A stretch of DNA of 14,912 bases from an uncultured Allobaculum sp. (GTDB lineage Bacteria; Bacillota_I; Bacilli_A; Erysipelotrichales; Erysipelotrichaceae), in the NCBI GenBank assembly GCA_910579655.1, contig CAJTVE010000066.1, positions 1 through 14,912 of the forward strand, in the 5' to 3' direction. The position numbers and the translations under genes are program-made. Within the stretch, counting starts at the first letter, position 1, and every line of letters begins with the position of its first letter. The notes below the pieces were generated by a model, which was not told the DNA's origin, made no database searches, and saw only the letters and a list, made by a program, of their open reading frames with translations. This document shows positions 6,595-14,302 of the stretch, piece by piece.

Positions 6595-7638
6595 ATGAAA
6601 CGCGCAAAATGTATTGCCGCAGGCCTGCTGAGTCTGTGCTTAGCCATAGGCGGCAGTGGCTGCGCCATGAACGAAAAAGATGATGACACCTATCAGGCTA
6701 TCATGGTTACCGATACGGGCGGCATCAATGACCAGTCCTTTAACCAGTCGAGCTGGGAAGGACTGAAAAACTTCCGGGACAGCACCGGTTCGACGATCCG
6801 TTATCTCGAAAGTAAACAGGCATCTGATTTCACGACCAACCTGGACCGTGCAACGGATACCTATCCAGATATTGTCTGGGGAATTGGTTTCTCCCTGGCG
6901 GATTCCCTGTTGCAGGTAGCCGCAATGAACCCGGATATCAACTTTGCGATCATTGACCAGTCCTTTGAAGAAACCCCGCAAAACGTAACGGGTGTTGTCT
7001 TTAAGGCGGAAGAGTCTTCCTTCCTGGTTGGCTATATCGCCGGACTGTCGACGAAGACCGATAAAGTCGGCTATGTGGGTGCAATGAAAACCTTCGTTAA
7101 CGACCAGTTCGAATATGGCTTCTTAGCCGGTGTTGCCTATGCGGCAGCAGAACTTGGCAAAGATATCGAAGTCCAGGAACAGTTCACTGAATCCTATTCC
7201 GATGTCGCCAAGGCAAAAGGAATTGCCAACAAGATGTTTGCCAATGGCTGCGATATCGTTTTCCATTCTGCTGGTGGTGCCGGATTTGGCGTGATTGAAT
7301 CCGCCAAGGAAAACAATAAAATGGCGATCGGTGTCGATACCGACCAGTCTTACCTGGCTCCTGATAACGTTCTGACCAGTGGCCTGAAAAACGTCGATGT
7401 TGCGGTTGAATCCATTTCCAAGATGGACATGGACGGCGAAGAAATCGGCGGCAAGACCTTCTCCTATGGATTGAAGGAAAACGGTGTCGGGATTCCGGAA
7501 GTCAACAAGAACATGGATCCGGCTGTTTACGATAAAGCCATGAAAATTCAGGAAATGATTATCAATGGCGAACTGGTCGCTCCATCCACTGAAGAGACGT
7601 ACAACGAATTTATTGCAAACCTCAATGGAACCAAATAG
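6595..7638 (+). CDS. nupN: BMP-family nucleoside-binding lipoprotein of an ABC transporter
   Basis: Substrate-binding lipoprotein of the BMP/PnrA/TmpC family, 347 aa, which captures nucleosides outside the membrane for the ABC proteins encoded downstream. A type II signal peptide (basic MKRAK, hydrophobic residues 7-19) ends in a slightly atypical lipobox GSGC with Cys23. The mature domain begins with IMVTDTGGINDQSFNQSSWEG, the family hallmark, and continues with WGIGFSLADSL, VGYIAGLSTKTDKVGYVGAM and GVDTDQSYLAPDNVLTSGLKN. AAAGAAG lies 7 nt before the ATG. The symbol is by analogy with B. subtilis NupN and lactococcal BmpA; exact substrate preference cannot be read from sequence. Confidence 0.93.
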   Translation: MKRAKCIAAGLLSLCLAIGGSGCAMNEKDDDTYQAIMVTDTGGINDQSFNQSSWEGLKNFRDSTGSTIRYLESKQASDFTTNLDRATDTYPDIVWGIGFSLADSLLQVAAMNPDINFAIIDQSFEETPQNVTGVVFKAEESSFLVGYIAGLSTKTDKVGYVGAMKTFVNDQFEYGFLAGVAYAAAELGKDIEVQEQFTESYSDVAKAKGIANKMFANGCDIVFHSAGGAGFGVIESAKENNKMAIGVDTDQSYLAPDNVLTSGLKNVDVAVESISKMDMDGEEIGGKTFSYGLKENGVGIPEVNKNMDPAVYDKAMKIQEMIINGELVAPSTEETYNEFIANLNGTK

Positions 7639-7745
7639 GTCCGCCTGATTGTTTTTCGCTGACGGCCTGGACTCTGGCAACCCTGGCCTTGATCGTTTTA
7701 AAAGCCGGGTCAATGGTTTGTCTCTTTTGAACTGTTGATGGCCGG

Positions 7746-7796
7746 GGTGAATCTGCTTCGAGCTTTGAATATCCAGCTCGATGCGGCAGATTCATC
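7746..7796 (+). other. Stable hairpin downstream of the lipoprotein gene
   Basis: TGAATCTGC (7748-7756) pairs perfectly with GCAGATTCA (7786-7794), extended outward by one G-U and one G-C pair. Inside, GAGCT (7760-7764) pairs with AGCTC (7775-7779). No T-run follows on either strand, so it is not a classic terminator. A 3' stabiliser of the lipoprotein mRNA or a processing site is a reasonable guess. Confidence 0.5.
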
Positions 7797-8030
7797 ACTA
7801 TCCATATTCATATAAGAATAATCATGTAGGAATGGTCAGACAGGAACAGACAGAAAGAAACAGGAAGGTCTCTCAGACTGCCGGATGCCCAAAAAGATGG
7901 ATCCCAAGGCCGCCTGATGCAGCTTTGCCAGACACAATCAACAAACTGACTCAATCAAATCACACAACAGAGAAATAAAAACCTACATACACACATAAAC
8001 AGAAGTATAGAAAAATCAAAATGCCGACAA

Positions 8031-8109
8031 AAATTCTCTTCAGATTTTATCCGTAAAAATGATAAAGAGACAAAAAAGTTAATAGAGACAAAAAGTTAAA
8101 AGAGAATTT
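8031..8109 (+). repeat. 10-bp inverted repeat enclosing a 17-18 bp tandem repeat
   Basis: AAATTCTCTT (8031-8040) and AAGAGAATTT (8100-8109) are perfect complements. Between them AGAGACAAAAAAGTTAAT (8066-8083) is followed by AGAGACAAAAAGTTAAA (8084-8100) and a partial AGAGA (8101-8105). It is A-rich and may include promoter or regulator sites for the ATPase gene. Confidence 0.5.
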
Positions 8110-8147
8110 GGATCTGGCATGGCGCTCCATTCAAAACGAGCGAAAGT

Positions 8148-8206
8148 CTCCAGAAAAAACCAGAGGGATCTGGCCGCGACCTGTAAGGCGCCGAGCGTTT
8201 CTGGAG
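8148..8206 (+). promoter_or_regulatory. Structured leader before the ATPase gene, able to mask purine-rich sequence upstream of its ribosome binding site
   Basis: CTCCAGAAA (8148-8156) pairs with TTTCTGGAG (8198-8206), capturing part of GGAGG just upstream of the AAGGAG used by the gene. The enclosed sequence contains a second perfect hairpin, CCAGA GGGA TCTGG (8160-8173), and a GC-rich stretch (8174-8197). The shape is that of a multi-branched leader. I do not recognise a known riboswitch class. Confidence 0.45.
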
Positions 8207-8225
8207 GTGAAGGAGCAATATCATT

Positions 8226-9755
8226 ATGGTACCCGATAATAAGTATGCGGTTCAGATGCATGGCATTACCAAGCGGTTTGGAACCCACACCGCTCTGGAT
8301 TGTGTCGACCTGAATGTGCAAAAAGGAAGTATCCACGCTATCTTAGGTGAAAACGGGGCCGGAAAAACGACCTTGATGAATATCCTGTATGGACTTTATC
8401 AGCCGGATGAAGGCGAGATTTACCTGTATGGTAAAAAAGTGGATATGAAAAACCCAAACGTTGCCATTGCCAATGGCATCGGCATGGTGCACCAGCACTT
8501 TATGCTGGTGGAAAACTTTACAGTTGCCCAGAACATTATTTTAGGAAAAGAAACATGCAGTGGCTTTGGCGTTCTGGATATGAAGAAAGCCAAGAAAGAT
8601 GTTCAGGCCCTTGTGGACAAGTATGGCCTGGAAGTCGATCCGGATGCATTGATTTCTGATATTTCCGTTGGCATGCAGCAGCGTGTTGAAATCCTGAAGG
8701 CTATTTACCGTGGTGCGGACATCCTGATTCTTGATGAACCGACCGCCGTCTTAACCCCGCAGGAAATCAATGAGCTGATGATCATCATGCAGCGCTTAGT
8801 CAAAGATGGTAAAACCATCATCATTATTACGCACAAATTAAAAGAGATCCTGGCTTCTTCGGATTACTGCACCATTATCCGCCGCGGCAAGTGGATTGAT
8901 ACGGTCGCTTTGATCAACATCAATGAAAACCAGCTGGCAGATATGATGGTTGGTCATGCGGTCAAACTGAAAGTCGAAAAGACGCCGGCCGTTCCAAAAG
9001 AAGAAATTTTCACCATGGAAAACGTCAATGCCAAGGATGCACGAGGCATCCCAGCTTTGAAAGATATGAACTTAAAGCTGCGCAAAGGCGAAATCTATGG
9101 CCTGGCCGGTATTGACGGCAATGGTCAGAAGGAACTGATCGAAGTCATTACCAACCTGCGCAAAGCAGATTCTGGAAAGATCACGATGAATGGTGAAGAA
9201 ATCCAGAACACCACGACGCGCAACACAATGAATCACAAGATTTCTACAATTCACGAAGACCGTGAAAAACGCGGCTTGATTCCTGATTTTACGGTAGAAG
9301 AAAACGTCATTCTCGATACCTATATGAAAGAACCGTATTCGAAAAATGGCATCCTCAAATCGAAACCAATTGAACAGGAAACCAAAGAGCTCATCAAGGA
9401 ATACGATATCCGTCCAGATGATTGTGAAAAGAATTTAATCCGCGGCCTTTCGGGTGGTAACCAGCAGAAAGTCATTATCGCCCGTGAAATTGCCAATGAT
9501 CCCGACCTGCTGATTGCGGTACAGCCAACTCGTGGGCTGGATGTTGGAGCGATTGAAACGGTGCATAACATGCTGATTAAAGAAAGAGACAAAGGAAAAG
9601 CTGTCCTGCTTGTGTCTCTGGAACTGGATGAAGTCATGTCTGTAGCCGATCGAATCGGTGTCATTTATGACGGTCATATTCAGGGTGAATTCAAACAGGG
9701 TGAAGTTGATGAACAGACAATTGGTCTGTTGATGGCAGGGGGTAGTCTCTCATGA
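8226..9755 (+). CDS. nupO: Nucleoside ABC transporter, tandem ATP-binding protein
   Basis: Cytoplasmic ATPase subunit, 509 aa, with two ABC domains, of the carbohydrate/nucleoside-uptake subfamily that pairs with BMP lipoproteins. Domain 1 has Walker A GENGAGKT (41-48), Q-loop Gln90, signature SVGMQQ near 147, Walker B ILILDE (166-171) and switch His203. Domain 2 has a degenerate Walker A (GIDGNGQKE, 295-303) without the GKT/S lysine, signature LSGGNQQ (408-414), and AVQPTRGLD with Gln433 where the catalytic Glu would be. Such asymmetry is usual in this subfamily. The ATG has AAGGAG 10 nt upstream. Its stop overlaps the next gene in ATGA. The symbol is by analogy with B. subtilis NupO (YufO). 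Confidence 0.94.
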   Translation: MVPDNKYAVQMHGITKRFGTHTALDCVDLNVQKGSIHAILGENGAGKTTLMNILYGLYQPDEGEIYLYGKKVDMKNPNVAIANGIGMVHQHFMLVENFTVAQNIILGKETCSGFGVLDMKKAKKDVQALVDKYGLEVDPDALISDISVGMQQRVEILKAIYRGADILILDEPTAVLTPQEINELMIIMQRLVKDGKTIIIITHKLKEILASSDYCTIIRRGKWIDTVALININENQLADMMVGHAVKLKVEKTPAVPKEEIFTMENVNAKDARGIPALKDMNLKLRKGEIYGLAGIDGNGQKELIEVITNLRKADSGKITMNGEEIQNTTTRNTMNHKISTIHEDREKRGLIPDFTVEENVILDTYMKEPYSKNGILKSKPIEQETKELIKEYDIRPDDCEKNLIRGLSGGNQQKVIIAREIANDPDLLIAVQPTRGLDVGAIETVHNMLIKERDKGKAVLLVSLELDEVMSVADRIGVIYDGHIQGEFKQGEVDEQTIGLLMAGGSLS

Positions 9756-10915
9756 CACGCTTCATTCAAATTCTCAAAAAACCGGTAACGGGAACTCTGA
9801 TTGCCATTTTATTTGGCTTTATTGTTGCGGGTTTTATCCTGTCTTTTGCCGGATATAACCCATTTGCAGCCTTTCATGCATTACTGACCGGCATTATCGG
9901 CCGACCGAAATATCTGGCGAATATTGTCGTCAAATCGACGCCGTTGATTCTGACTGGTGTTTCGGTTGCCTTCGCTTATAAGATGGGCCTGTTTAATATT
10001 GGTGCCGAAGGTCAGTACATTGTCGGTGCCCTGGCTGCCAACCTGGTGGGGATTTCTATCCACCTGCCAGCTATTCTCCAGCTGCCGCTGGTTTTACTGG
10101 CTGGAATTGCAGCTGGTGCTCTATATGGTGCTTTTTCTGGCTGGTTAAAAGCCCGCTTTAAAATTCATGAAGTTATCTCGGGGATCATGCTGAACTGGAT
10201 CGCCCTGTATTTCTCCAACTGGATCATTAACCTGGATGCTTTCCATAAGCCCAATACATCCGGTGCTTATCCAATTGATCAGGCTGGCTGGACAACGTTC
10301 TTTCCAAACTGGAAATCAACTGCCGAAGCTGGCCAGTTCATGACAGATCATCCATATATTGGAGATATCCTGCGAACTGATTTCAACGCTGGATTCATCT
10401 TCGCCATCGCCCTGGCAATCCTGATGGCTTACGTGCTCTATCGCACAACCAAGGGTTATCAGCTGCGCGCGGTGGGTGACAACAAAGATGCCGCTGAATT
10501 TGCGGGCATTGATGTCAAGAAAAATATGATTCAGGCCATGCTGATTTCCGGTGCTCTGGCTGGTCTTGCAGGCGCTTTAAATATCGCCGGCAATGCGCCG
10601 CACGCCGTGATGCAGCTGGCTGCATTTGAGGGCAATGGCCTGAATGGTCTGTCCGTCGCCTTTATCGCCGATGGCAGTCCGATTGGCTGTATTTTCTCTG
10701 GTTTCCTGTTTGGTGGACTGCTGTATGCAGGTCAGTCCATTCAGTATATGATTGGCGCACCAAGTGAAATCATTAATATCCTGATTGGTACCATCGTATT
10801 CCTGGTTGCCCTGAAAGATATCGTTATCGTGATTGCTGATCGCCTGGAGGCAAGAGAAGTGCTCAAGCGCAAAGAACAAGCGCGGGCAGCGAAAGGAGGC
10901 GCTGCTTCATGTTGA
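9752..10915 (+). CDS. nupP: Nucleoside ABC transporter, permease subunit 1
   Basis: Integral membrane permease, 387 aa, of the BPD_transp_2 (branched-chain amino acid/ribose-type) family, forming the channel with the following gene product. Many hydrophobic segments are visible, beginning with residues 15-33. Family landmarks are FNIGAEGQY near residue 84, KIHEVISGIMLNW near 137, and the cytoplasmic loop TTKGYQLRAVGDNKDAAEFAGID, which is the likely contact with the ATPase. The tail is Lys/Arg/Ala-rich. The start overlaps the ATPase stop by 4 bp and the end overlaps the next gene by 7 bp, so translation is coupled throughout. The symbol is by analogy with B. subtilis NupP. Confidence 0.93.
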   Translation: MTRFIQILKKPVTGTLIAILFGFIVAGFILSFAGYNPFAAFHALLTGIIGRPKYLANIVVKSTPLILTGVSVAFAYKMGLFNIGAEGQYIVGALAANLVGISIHLPAILQLPLVLLAGIAAGALYGAFSGWLKARFKIHEVISGIMLNWIALYFSNWIINLDAFHKPNTSGAYPIDQAGWTTFFPNWKSTAEAGQFMTDHPYIGDILRTDFNAGFIFAIALAILMAYVLYRTTKGYQLRAVGDNKDAAEFAGIDVKKNMIQAMLISGALAGLAGALNIAGNAPHAVMQLAAFEGNGLNGLSVAFIADGSPIGCIFSGFLFGGLLYAGQSIQYMIGAPSEIINILIGTIVFLVALKDIVIVIADRLEAREVLKRKEQARAAKGGAASC

Positions 10916-11826
10916 ATACTCTGACTCTGATCATCGGTATTACGATGATGTATGCAACCCCGATGGCCTTTGCGGCACTTGGCGGGGTAATCTCTGAACT
11001 TTCCGGTGTGACAAACATCGGTATGGAAGGCATGATGACCATTGGTGCCTTCGTTGGTGCAAGTGTTGGCTATTTCAGCGGCAATCCATGGCTGGGTGTG
11101 ATCTGCGCCGGTATTTCCGGTGCCTGCCTGGCGTTATTCCATGCGATTGCATCGATCGAATTCCATGCTGACCAGACAGTTTCGGGCGTTGCCTTAAACC
11201 TGATCGGTCCAGCCTTAGCCTTATTCTTCTGCCGGCTTGCGTTTGACGGTTCCGCGGTTACACAGCCAGTCCAGAACAAACTGCCTAAACTCTTTGGATC
11301 CAATGCCAGCGGTATACTGGGCAATCTGAATGTGGATATGATGGTTGTGATTGCTCTGATTCTGGTTGCGATTGCCTGGTTTGTGATTTATCACACCAAA
11401 TGGGGTCTGCGTATTCGTGCCGTCGGTGAAAACCCGGCTGCGGCAGATACCTTAGGTGTCAATGTAAAAGTTGTACGGTATATCTGCGTCATCCTGTCTG
11501 GCTTTTTAGCTGGTATGGGCGGAGCGGCAGTTACCCTGTCCATTGTTGCCCAGTTCTCGCAGACTTCTATTGCCGGTCAGGGCTATATGGCGCTGGCAGC
11601 GGTTATCTTTGGCCGCTGGCTGCCGCATGGGGCTTATCTGGCCTGCCTGTTGTTTGGTTTTGCCCAGGCTTTAACCGTTGTCTTTGGCGGCGGTACTGGC
11701 GGCTTGCCAACACAGATCATTGCTATGCTTCCGTACGTCATGACGATCCTGATCCTCATGCTCTTTGTCGGAAAATCGAACGCACCAAAAGCCGATGGTG
11801 TGCCGTACATTAAAGGACGGCGTTAA
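10909..11826 (+). CDS. nupQ: Nucleoside ABC transporter, permease subunit 2
   Basis: Second membrane permease of the importer, 305 aa, same superfamily as its neighbour but shorter. It has several hydrophobic spans, the hallmark SGVTNIGMEGMMTIGAF near residue 33, SIEFHADQTVSGVALNL, and the cytoplasmic loop TKWGLRIRAVGENPAAADTLGVN matching the loop of permease 1. It starts inside the last codons of permease 1 with AAAGGAGG upstream, and ends 5 bp before deoB. The symbol is by analogy with B. subtilis NupQ. Confidence 0.93.
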   Translation: MLNTLTLIIGITMMYATPMAFAALGGVISELSGVTNIGMEGMMTIGAFVGASVGYFSGNPWLGVICAGISGACLALFHAIASIEFHADQTVSGVALNLIGPALALFFCRLAFDGSAVTQPVQNKLPKLFGSNASGILGNLNVDMMVVIALILVAIAWFVIYHTKWGLRIRAVGENPAAADTLGVNVKVVRYICVILSGFLAGMGGAAVTLSIVAQFSQTSIAGQGYMALAAVIFGRWLPHGAYLACLLFGFAQALTVVFGGGTGGLPTQIIAMLPYVMTILILMLFVGKSNAPKADGVPYIKGRR

Positions 11827-11831
11827 TCAAT

Positions 11832-13025
11832 ATGAAAAAGTACAATCGAATTTTTACCATTGTCATCGACTCCTTTGGAGCTGGTGAAGAACCAGATGCT
11901 GCCAAGTTTGGAGATGTCGGATCCGATACCATGGGCCATATTGCCCAACATATGGATCACTGGAAAATTCCAAATCTCCAGAAACTGGGTCTGGCCAATC
12001 TTCACCCTTTGCAGGGCGTAGATCCTGTTGAAAAGCCGATGGCTAAATATACAACTCTGCGTGAAAAATCCAATGGCAAGGACACCATGACTGGCCATTG
12101 GGAAATGATGGGACTCGAAACAAAAGAACCGTTTATCACCTTTACCGATCATGGCTTTCCTCCTGAACTGATTGCTGAACTGGAAGAGAAAACCGGTCGG
12201 AAAGTCATTGGCAACAAAGCGGCCAGTGGAACTGAAATCCTGGATGAACTGGGCGAAGAAGAAATCGCCACTGGTCATCTGATCGTATATACCTCTGCCG
12301 ACTCAGTTTTACAGATCTGTGGCAACGAGGAAACGATGGGTCTGGATACTTTATATAAGTATTGCGAAATTGCTCGTGAAATCACGATGAAGCCAGAATG
12401 GAAAGTCGGCCGTGTCATTGCCCGTCCATATGTCGGCAAGACCAAAGGCCACTTTACGCGTACCGCCAACCGTCATGACTATGCCTTGCAGCCGTTTGAT
12501 AAGACGGATCTGGATGCTCTGAAACAGGGCGGCCTTGAAGTGATTTCCGTCGGGAAGATTTATGACATTTTCGATGGCCAGGGCCTGACGGAATCCAATA
12601 AATCCCAGTCTTCTGTGCATGGCATGGAGCAGACGATCGATATCGCGAAACGTGAATTCTATGGCTTATGCTTTGTCAATCTCGTTGATTTCGATGCCAA
12701 ATGGGGTCATCGCCGCAATCCTATCGGCTATGGCGAAGAAGTTGAACGTTTCGATGAAAAACTTGGTGAACTGATGAAAGCCTTAAATGACGATGATCTG
12801 TTGATTATCACCGCCGACCATGGCAACGATCCTACGTTCAAAGGAACCGACCATACTCGTGAACGCGTTCCATTTTTGGCCTGGTCTCCTTCGATGAAAG
12901 AAGGCGGACCGCTGGAAGAAAAAGATACCTTTGCGGTGATTGGCGCAACAATTTCGGACAACTTCGATGTACCAAGATCTGACCATCTGATCGGAGAATC
13001 GATTCTGGATGAGCTGACAGACTGA
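11832..13025 (+). CDS. deoB: Phosphopentomutase
   Basis: Alkaline-phosphatase-superfamily phosphopentomutase, 397 aa, which interconverts ribose-1-phosphate and ribose-5-phosphate, and the deoxy forms, so linking the phosphorylases to DeoC and transketolase. It has the metal-binding VIDSFGAGE with Asp13, the phosphorylated threonine in GKDTMTGHW (Thr85, same number as in the characterised Bacillus cereus enzyme), NLVDFDAKWGHRRN, and the metal ligands in ITADHGNDPTFKGTDHTRE. Length is normal. The ATG lies 5 bp after the permease stop, with AAAGGACGG about 11 nt upstream inside that gene, so it belongs to the same transcript. Confidence 0.97.
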   Translation: MKKYNRIFTIVIDSFGAGEEPDAAKFGDVGSDTMGHIAQHMDHWKIPNLQKLGLANLHPLQGVDPVEKPMAKYTTLREKSNGKDTMTGHWEMMGLETKEPFITFTDHGFPPELIAELEEKTGRKVIGNKAASGTEILDELGEEEIATGHLIVYTSADSVLQICGNEETMGLDTLYKYCEIAREITMKPEWKVGRVIARPYVGKTKGHFTRTANRHDYALQPFDKTDLDALKQGGLEVISVGKIYDIFDGQGLTESNKSQSSVHGMEQTIDIAKREFYGLCFVNLVDFDAKWGHRRNPIGYGEEVERFDEKLGELMKALNDDDLLIITADHGNDPTFKGTDHTRERVPFLAWSPSMKEGGPLEEKDTFAVIGATISDNFDVPRSDHLIGESILDELTD

Positions 13026-13135
13026 ACAATGAGTCTGCATTTTTCCTGAATCCATCACGTCTGGATCCAGTTGAATAACAATTCAGCGAAAAACAAAACC
13101 AAATTCTGAAATTAAGAAACTGACAATCGGCAAAA

Positions 13136-13181
13136 GCAGTGCCTTCTCTTTGGAAATAATTCCAGAAAGAGCAGACACTGC
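13136..13181 (+). promoter_or_regulatory. Long imperfect hairpin in the deoC leader
   Basis: Three stacked helices are visible: GCAGTG (13136-13141) with CACTGC (13176-13181), CTCTTT (13146-13151) with AAAGAG (13166-13171), and GGAA with TTCC around an ATAA loop (13156-13159). No T-run follows, so it is not a terminator. It ends 19 nt before the deoC ribosome binding site and may affect stability or translation of the deoC part of the mRNA. Confidence 0.5.
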
Positions 13182-13210
13182 CTGCCGGATTGTGAGTCCA
13201 GGTGAATACA

Positions 13211-13876
13211 ATGAATGAAAAAGAGATTCTGAAAAAAGTCGACCATACTTTACTGTCCACCACTGCCACTTGGGATGACATCCGCCAGATTGTGGATGAT
13301 GGCATCGCATTTGACTGTGCTTCGGTATGTATTCCGGCAAGCTTTGTCAAACAGGCAAGTGACTATGCCGAAGGAAAAATCCCGGTATGCACCGTTATTG
13401 GCTTTCCGAATGGCTATGACACAACGGCTGTCAAAGTCGCGGCCGCAAAAGATGCGGTTGAAAACGGCGCCAAAGAAGTGGATATGGTCATCAATTTAGG
13501 CTGGGTCAAAGAAAACCGCGATGACCTGGTTCTGGATGAAATCCGCCAGGTTCGCCAGGCTATTCCTGATGCCTTGTTAAAGGTGATTATTGAATGCTGC
13601 GATCTGACTGATGATGAAAAAATCCGGATGTGCGAAGTCGTCAACCAGTCTGGTGCTGAATACATCAAAACCTCTACCGGCTTTTCCAAAGGCGGCGCTA
13701 CCTTTGAAGATGTGGAACTGCTTTGTAAATATTCCAGCCCAGAAGTCAAAGTTAAAGCTTCCGGCGGTATTCGATCCATGGAAGATGCCGAAAAGTTCGT
13801 TGAACTCGGTGCGGAACGCTTAGGAACCAGCCGACTGGTTAAAATTGCCAAAGAGCAGCCGAAAGAAGCCAGCTAA
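13211..13876 (+). CDS. deoC: Deoxyribose-phosphate aldolase
   Basis: Class I aldolase, 221 aa, which splits 2-deoxyribose-5-phosphate into acetaldehyde and glyceraldehyde-3-phosphate, the last step of deoxynucleoside breakdown. The TIM-barrel signatures are present: EVDMVINLGW with Asp91, EYIKTSTGFSKGGAT with the Schiff-base Lys153, and KVKASGGIR with the second catalytic Lys182. The ATG at 13211 is chosen because AGGTG lies 6 nt upstream; a GTG at 13202 is in frame but falls inside that ribosome binding site. It follows deoB after 185 bp of hairpin-rich sequence and may be partly uncoupled from it. Confidence 0.97.
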   Translation: MNEKEILKKVDHTLLSTTATWDDIRQIVDDGIAFDCASVCIPASFVKQASDYAEGKIPVCTVIGFPNGYDTTAVKVAAAKDAVENGAKEVDMVINLGWVKENRDDLVLDEIRQVRQAIPDALLKVIIECCDLTDDEKIRMCEVVNQSGAEYIKTSTGFSKGGATFEDVELLCKYSSPEVKVKASGGIRSMEDAEKFVELGAERLGTSRLVKIAKEQPKEAS

Positions 13877-14066
13877 AGAGACCTTCTTTAAAAGTCCAGA
13901 ATAGAAACCAGCAGATGGAAATCCCTGATCTTTCCAGCTTGCAGATGCTTTCAAATGCCTTGGAGCATCGGGAATGAAGGTAGAGATACAGAATGACTCT
14001 TTATGCCTCCTGGAAGGCTGGAAATAGTTAAATCAGGAAGGATCTCATCACTGTTTTAATCTGGTA
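13877..14066 (+). other. Intergenic region after deoC, no gene or clear terminator seen
   Basis: Only weak structures are visible, such as TGGAAA/TTTCCA (13916-13921 and 13931-13936) and GCCT/AGGC (14005-14018). None is followed by a T-run, so where the deoC transcript ends is unclear, and read-through toward the toxin-antitoxin locus cannot be excluded. Confidence 0.4.
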
Positions 14067-14075
14067 TGGTATATT
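14067..14075 (+). promoter_or_regulatory. Extended -10 promoter of the antitoxin RNA
   Basis: TGGTATATT fits the extended -10 form TGnTATAAT with one mismatch in the hexamer. The -35 region is poor, as is common for extended -10 promoters. It would start transcription near 14082, about 47 bp before the first antitoxin repeat, the expected arrangement for a type III toxin-antitoxin locus. Confidence 0.6.
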
Positions 14076-14100
14076 ATGAATGAGGATAAAAACTCGTCGA

Positions 14101-14123
14101 TCATGATGGTCTAGATATCATGA
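14101..14123 (+). promoter_or_regulatory. 7-bp inverted repeat between promoter and antitoxin repeats
   Basis: TCATGAT (14101-14107) and ATCATGA (14117-14123) are perfect arms around nine bases. It lies just downstream of the proposed start site. It may be an operator or a hairpin protecting the 5' end of the antitoxin precursor. Confidence 0.45.
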
Positions 14124-14128
14124 CCGCA

Positions 14129-14298
14129 TATGTTTAGCCTCCGACAACGACGGGGCGCTTTTGACAGTAGAATATCGTTGATGTGTATGTTTAGCCTCCG
14201 ACAACGACGGGGCGCTTTGGCAGTAGAATATCGTTGATGTGTATGTTTAGCCTCCGACAACGACGGGGCGCTTTTGGCAGTAGAATATCGTTGACGTG
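14129..14298 (+). repeat. Three tandem 56-57 bp repeats (antitoxin units)
   Basis: Unit 1 is 14129-14185 (57 bp), unit 2 is 14186-14241 (56 bp) and unit 3 is 14242-14298 (57 bp). Each starts TATGTTTAGCCTCCGACAAC and ends near ATATCGTTGATGTG; a fourth TATG at 14299 marks the end. Only three differences are seen: A for G at 14164 in unit 1, one T fewer in the CTTT run of unit 2, and C for T at 14295 in unit 3. No spacers separate them, so this is not a CRISPR array. Confidence 0.97.
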
Positions 14299-14302
14299 TA
14301 TG

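Larger units (their letters stand above)
7639..8225 (+). other. Long gap inside the transporter gene set, no gene seen
   Basis: 587 bp separate the lipoprotein gene from the ATPase gene. A 65-codon frame at 7781-7978 has no good ribosome binding site and a low-complexity, basic composition, so I do not call it. The stretch holds a large hairpin (7746-7796), an inverted repeat framing a tandem repeat (8031-8109), and a structured leader ending at the ATPase ribosome binding site (8148-8206). Stepping down expression from lipoprotein to ATPase, or a separate promoter here, would explain the gap. Confidence 0.5.

Noticed and set aside
7781..7978. 65-codon open frame in the transporter gap
   Set aside because: Begins inside the large hairpin, lacks a ribosome binding site, and its Gln/Arg/Asn/Pro-rich composition is not protein-like.
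13202..13210. GTG start for deoC
   Set aside because: The GTG lies inside the AGGTG ribosome binding site that serves the ATG at 13211.
14129..14298. CRISPR-like array
   Set aside because: The three repeats are directly abutting with no variable spacers, and a toxin gene rather than cas genes follows.
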